Shown here piece after piece: positions 6,054-9,785 of a stretch of 9,785 nt of DNA; position 1 is the stretch's first letter; every line of letters starts with the position of its first letter. The DNA lies in contig SLIH01000026.1 in assembly GCA_007135745.1 (NCBI GenBank), positions 1 through 9,785 of the forward strand. Direction: 5' to 3'. The notes under the pieces are model-generated. The model searched no databases. It was not told the origin of the DNA and saw nothing but the letters and a program-made list of their open reading frames with translations. The position numbers and the translations under genes are program-made. This DNA is from Halomonas sp. Lineage in GTDB: Bacteria; Pseudomonadota; Gammaproteobacteria; Pseudomonadales; Oleiphilaceae.

Positions 6054-7016
6054 ATGCGCTTTATCACGCTGTTAATCATTACTCTGGGGGTGGCGACCGC
6101 GCAGGCCGACTCTATCCCCGACTACCCCTACCCCGTTGATGAATACCGCTTCGACAGCCAGCGGCAGACACTGTCCATGGCCTATATGGACGTGAAGCCG
6201 GAGCGGGAACCTGAAGGCGTCGTTGTGCTCATGCATGGCAAGAACTTCAACGGTGCCTATTGGGGACAGACCATCGACTTTCTCAAAGACCAGGGCTACC
6301 GCGTGGTGGTCCCGGACCAGATCGGTTTTGGTCGTTCCAGTATGCCCAAACGCTATCAGTTCACCTTCGATCAGTTGGCCGCCAACACACGGGGCCTTCT
6401 GGAGCATCTGGATATCGAGCAGGTCAGTGTCCTGGGGCATTCCATGGGGGGCATGCTGGCAACCCGCTTTGCGCTGCAGTACCCCGACAAAACCGAACAC
6501 CTGTTAATGCTCAACCCCATCGGTCTGGAAGACTGGCGGGGAATGGGAGTGCCCTATGTGGACATCGACAGCCTCTATGAGAGCGAACTGCAACGCAGCT
6601 TCGAAGGGATCAAGTCATACCAGAAAAGCGCGTACTACGACGGCGAATGGAAAGAACGCTACGAGCCCTGGGCGCGTCTTCTGGCCCACCACTATGAAGG
6701 CGAGGACGGCGAGCGCTTTGCCTGGAACATGGCCCTGACATCGGACATGGTGCTCTCCCAGCCCGTGGTCTATGAATTCGATCAACTTCAGGTACCCACC
6801 ACCCTGCTGATTGGCGTCAGGGATCGCACCGCGATTGGTCGTGACCAGGTGGATGACGAGGTGGCGCAGCGCATGGGCGACTACACCACACTGGGCAAGA
6901 AGACCGCGGAGCGCATTCGGGAGGCCACACTGGTGGAATTCGACGACGTCGGACACATGCCCCATATCGAGGCTCCGGAACGCTACCTGGAAGCTCTCGG
7001 TAAAGAACTGAGGTAA
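6054..7016 (+). CDS. Secreted alpha/beta hydrolase
   Basis: A 320-residue protein starting at ATG 6054, after AAGGGAT (6042-6048). Residues 1-18 form a short signal peptide with a likely cut after AQA (16-18), so the enzyme should be periplasmic. The alpha/beta hydrolase fold is clear: the oxyanion motif HGKNF (61-65), PDQIGFGRSS (87-96), the nucleophile elbow GHSMGG (128-133) with Ser130, the acid Asp257 in LIGVRDRTA, and the catalytic His301 in VGHMPHIEAPE. A cap domain lies between about 157 and 240. The whole triad is present, so the enzyme is probably active, likely as an esterase, lipase or peptidase. The substrate cannot be read from the sequence. It lies 71 bases after the MBL-fold gene, with a hairpin between, and converges on the minus-strand signalling gene. 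Confidence 0.88.
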   Translation: MRFITLLIITLGVATAQADSIPDYPYPVDEYRFDSQRQTLSMAYMDVKPEREPEGVVVLMHGKNFNGAYWGQTIDFLKDQGYRVVVPDQIGFGRSSMPKRYQFTFDQLAANTRGLLEHLDIEQVSVLGHSMGGMLATRFALQYPDKTEHLLMLNPIGLEDWRGMGVPYVDIDSLYESELQRSFEGIKSYQKSAYYDGEWKERYEPWARLLAHHYEGEDGERFAWNMALTSDMVLSQPVVYEFDQLQVPTTLLIGVRDRTAIGRDQVDDEVAQRMGDYTTLGKKTAERIREATLVEFDDVGHMPHIEAPERYLEALGKELR

Positions 7017-7116
7017 GCCTCCAGACAACCAAGTCTCAAACCGGTAAACGGAGAGGACGTCACTTGACTCACCCCACGCTTGTTGAGTTACCTGAGCGGG
7101 CGTTGCCCCACCAAAG

Positions 7117-9693
7117 TCAAAGCAATGGATGAGGCTCGTTCAGCCATTGCTGGACTTCTTCGATGGGTAATGGGTAGCAAAGCCAGAAGCCCTGGAGCCT
7201 GTCGCAACCCATTTCCCTCAAAAGCAGCGCTGTTTGCCTGTTCTCCACGCCCTCCGCAACCAGTTTATACCCCAGCCCCTGCCCCATCTTGATGGCTGTT
7301 TCGACAAGGACCTTGGAGCTCTCACTGCTGTCTATGTCCAGGATCAGTGTTCTATCGAGTTTAATCTCGGTTGTCGGCAGTTGCTTCAGATAGGAAAGCG
7401 AGGAATAACCGCTGCCAAAATCATCTATGGATATCTGCAGTCCAATCTCGGCCAATTCCCGCAAGGCCACCAAGCCTTCTTCAGGGTCTTCCATGGCCGC
7501 GGTTTCCGTCAACTCGATCGTGAGGTGGTCCGCGTCGACCTGATGCCGGTTCAGCGCCGACTGGATCATTTCCCTGAGCGCGCCGGATACCAGGTCACGG
7601 GCGGAAATATTAATAGACATCACAAGCTCAGGATGGTCCTTCAACAGTGTCGCCAGGTCACTGACACCCCGCTCAAAAGCCCAGCGAGTCAACTGGGTGA
7701 TCACCCCCGTCTCTTCCGCCAGGGGAATAAAATTCGCCGGGGAAACCCATCCACGGTCTGGATGATGCCAGCGAATCAGTGCTTCCAGCCCAACAATGTC
7801 ACCGCTGTTCAGGCAGGCCTTGGGCTGATAATAGAGTTCCGTCTGATTGTTATTCAGGGCCGCTCTCAGGTCAGACATCAGCGTCAGACGACTTTCGCTG
7901 TAGATATCATAATCCGGTGAGTAAAACCCGACCTCCTGTCTGCCATGCGGTGCTATCTCCATGCCAACATGAGCATTCCGGATCAACAGTGCGGCATTGT
8001 CACCGTGCTCGGGATAGCTTGCGGCACCGAACTTCGGGTGCAGTTCAATCGCCAGATTATCCAGTTGGAGCGGTTTCGATAAGGACCTGAGCGCTTTGTT
8101 CAATCCCCTGAAACCATCAGTGACTTCATCCGGCTCCACCAGCAGCCCGAAGGAATCTCCGGAAAGCTGATAGACCAGTTCCTGCCGGCCCTTCTCATCA
8201 TGCATGCTGTGCACGCCTTGAAGTTGAGCGGCGAGATCAGTCATGTGCCTTGCAATCCGTTTCAGCAGCCGTTCGCTGCGGCTTAATCCCAGCGTGCGGT
8301 TGATCTCGTCCAGCCGCGTAACACGCGTCACGCCCACCATATAATGGCCTTGTGGGTTGAGCTGCAATTGCCGGTTGACCATCATCTCAAACCGGTTGCG
8401 GTTGGGCAGGCCCGTGACGGGATCGTGGGTCATCGCTTCGGCCAACCGATTATGTGCCTCATGCCGCGCTTTTTCCTGTTCCAGGCTGTCTGCCTGCGCG
8501 GCGATTTTATCCTCACGTTCACGATAAAGCCGATCCGCCAGAGCCAGAGTCAGAATAAAGGCTTCGAGACCGGAGCCAATCTGCATGGCGTGCTGGGTCA
8601 GGAAGTTTTCCGGGAAAAAACCCATCGCACGCCCTGCTGTGGCCAGCACACCAATCGTGAGAGGGGTCCAGGCAATGGTGAAGAACATCCCCGCACGCAC
8701 GCCGGAGGCCCAGGTAATAGGGCCAGCCACCAGCAGGAGCGAGAAAAAGAACAGCGCAGAATAGGTCGAGAACTTAATTGCAACGTCATAGCTCAGAACC
8801 AGCGCCACGATGAAGTTGAGTATCTCGAAGGCGATCATCGCCCGCATGGCGATGTCCAGCTTCGGGCTGTGGGAGCGGGTCTGCAGAAAGTGCCGGGCAA
8901 ACAGCACCGAGAACAATGCCAGAATGGGCATTGAAACCAGCAGCATTCGCGAATGAACTTCGGGGTACTGCGGATAGAAGTACTGGAAGCTGTAGCCATG
9001 GATCGACCCGAAAAACAGAAGATATCCGGCTATGGCCAGCGCGTAGTACAGATACAGTTTTTCCCGCAGCGTCAGAAACACCGCCAGGTTGATCAGTACT
9101 ATGACGGTGATGCCTCCATAATAGAAAAAATGCAGGTGCTGCTCGCGGGCCGACGCTTCAAAGAACCTGTTTTCCCGCCAGACCCGAAGGGGAACGATCA
9201 TGGAGCCATCGGTTTGTACACGCACGTAGACTGTTTTGATCTGTTCGGGCGCCAGATCAAAGCGCACCAGCATATTGGGGTGATCAACTTCGCGGGGATA
9301 GAAGGGTCTGCTATCGCCTGTCTGGAACTTATGAAGCTTTTCACCCCGTGAATAAACGAAAAAGGTCACATCGTCGAGTTGGGAATAGGCGAGTTCCCCA
9401 ATAAAGTTGAGGCTTTCCCCGGTATCGTTTCTGACAGAAAATCGCAGCCAATAGATTGATGAGGTAAGGCCAAAGGTGGCGTTGCCCGTTTCCTCCAACG
9501 CCCACTGATCACTCGGCAGTTCAACAATTTGCTCGACGTCCATCTGACCGGCGGCATCTTCCACATACTGGAAATGGGCCTGGATCGGCTGGGACTGCGT
9601 CACGGCAATCGGATTGGTTTCTCCGTGGGCAAGACCAAGAAAACTCCAGCACAGGAGAACCAAAACCACACGTAAGACATGAGAAAGAGTCAC
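7117..9693 (-). CDS. 7TMR-DISM sensor with degenerate GGDEF and intact EAL domain (predicted c-di-GMP phosphodiesterase)
   Basis: An 858-residue protein. Residues 1-24 are a signal peptide. About 38-175 is a periplasmic sensing domain of the 7TMR-DISMED2 type (with SIYWLRFSVRN at 79-89). About 188-390 is a seven-helix 7TMR-DISM membrane domain. A charged linker (388-420) may be a coiled coil. The GGDEF domain (about 421-590) keeps DPVTGLPNRNRFE but has SGDSF (511-515) for GGDEF, Arg457/Thr459 where the metal-binding DxD motif belongs, and no RxxD inhibitory site. It should not make c-di-GMP. The EAL domain (about 604-850) has EALIRW with Glu637, Asn695, Glu727, Asp757/Asp758, Lys778, Glu814 and Gln834, the full catalytic set. 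The protein is therefore predicted to hydrolyse c-di-GMP under control of a periplasmic signal. The start is GTG at 9693; an in-frame stop lies nine bases upstream and the signal peptide needs this start. The ribosome site is weak, so expression may be low. Confidence 0.9.
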   Translation of the reverse strand: MTLSHVLRVVLVLLCWSFLGLAHGETNPIAVTQSQPIQAHFQYVEDAAGQMDVEQIVELPSDQWALEETGNATFGLTSSIYWLRFSVRNDTGESLNFIGELAYSQLDDVTFFVYSRGEKLHKFQTGDSRPFYPREVDHPNMLVRFDLAPEQIKTVYVRVQTDGSMIVPLRVWRENRFFEASAREQHLHFFYYGGITVIVLINLAVFLTLREKLYLYYALAIAGYLLFFGSIHGYSFQYFYPQYPEVHSRMLLVSMPILALFSVLFARHFLQTRSHSPKLDIAMRAMIAFEILNFIVALVLSYDVAIKFSTYSALFFFSLLLVAGPITWASGVRAGMFFTIAWTPLTIGVLATAGRAMGFFPENFLTQHAMQIGSGLEAFILTLALADRLYREREDKIAAQADSLEQEKARHEAHNRLAEAMTHDPVTGLPNRNRFEMMVNRQLQLNPQGHYMVGVTRVTRLDEINRTLGLSRSERLLKRIARHMTDLAAQLQGVHSMHDEKGRQELVYQLSGDSFGLLVEPDEVTDGFRGLNKALRSLSKPLQLDNLAIELHPKFGAASYPEHGDNAALLIRNAHVGMEIAPHGRQEVGFYSPDYDIYSESRLTLMSDLRAALNNNQTELYYQPKACLNSGDIVGLEALIRWHHPDRGWVSPANFIPLAEETGVITQLTRWAFERGVSDLATLLKDHPELVMSINISARDLVSGALREMIQSALNRHQVDADHLTIELTETAAMEDPEEGLVALRELAEIGLQISIDDFGSGYSSLSYLKQLPTTEIKLDRTLILDIDSSESSKVLVETAIKMGQGLGYKLVAEGVENRQTALLLREMGCDRLQGFWLCYPLPIEEVQQWLNEPHPLL

Positions 9694-9785
9694 AATCAGT
9701 CAACCAGGTATAACCGCCATAGAGCCCAACCCTTGCATAAAAATCCAGAAGCCGGATTCCTAAGCATTCCTGCTGCTCTATCTCT
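9694..9785. other. Upstream region of the minus-strand sensor gene
   Basis: These 92 bases are the leader of the gene at 7117-9693 and reach the window edge. TTATAC on the minus strand (9713-9708) resembles a -10 box but has no partner -35 box and would leave a very short leader. An inverted repeat AATCC/GGATT (9742-9758) is followed on the minus strand by a short T-run, so it may be a weak terminator of a gene beyond the window. Nothing here is certain. Confidence 0.3.

Noticed and set aside
7065..7090. Inverted repeat in the convergent gap as a bidirectional terminator
   Set aside because: Seven pairs with one G-U, a 12-base loop and no T-run on either side; not convincing.
7234..7920. Open frame of 228 codons on the plus strand
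   Set aside because: It is antisense to the EAL domain, whose full set of catalytic residues shows that the minus strand is the coding one.
8344..8934. Open frame of 196 codons on the plus strand
   Set aside because: It is antisense to the membrane and linker region of the sensor gene and has no family features.

Overview
The window looks like chromosomal DNA from a moderately GC-rich gammaproteobacterium. Protein style (a PomA/MotA-type stator, a WHy-domain lipoprotein, DUF456, a 7TMR-DISM c-di-GMP protein) suggests Marinobacter or a close marine relative. That genus is an inference from memory of such proteins, not a search result. No tRNA, rRNA, CRISPR array, insertion sequence or phage gene was seen, and no gap without a gene exceeds about 210 bases.

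Layout. Bases 1-944 hold the end of a MotA/PomA-type stator gene and a complete MotB-type gene, translationally coupled by a 4-base overlap. A 209-base gap leads to a secreted FecR-domain protein (1154-2161) with a long acidic, internally repetitive tail; its stop codon lies in the loop of a perfect 11-bp hairpin. Next is an outer-membrane-type lipoprotein with two WHy (LEA14-like) domains (2287-3144). Bases 3242-3839 hold the decayed remnant of a membrane-anchored GGDEF-EAL protein, with pieces of its N-terminal membrane domain, GGDEF end and EAL end left in three frames. Then come a small uncharacterised cytosolic protein (3901-4251) and a DUF456 membrane protein (4288-4770).

A new transcription unit probably starts near 4850, where a candidate promoter carries an imperfect palindrome in its spacer. 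It encodes a metallo-beta-lactamase-fold protein with a non-standard metal motif (4885-5982) and a secreted alpha/beta hydrolase (6054-7016). Convergent to these, on the minus strand, is a large 7TMR-DISM/GGDEF/EAL protein (7117-9693). Its GGDEF domain has lost catalytic and metal residues while the EAL site looks complete, so it is predicted to degrade c-di-GMP in response to a periplasmic signal.

Together: the window combines motility (stator), c-di-GMP signalling (one intact phosphodiesterase-like gene, one dead GGDEF-EAL gene) and envelope proteins of unknown role. I see no clear evidence of a new multi-gene system. The points most worth a second look are the dead GGDEF-EAL gene, whose first frameshift is explained by a 7-bp tandem duplication, and the unusual MBL-fold gene with its possible operator.
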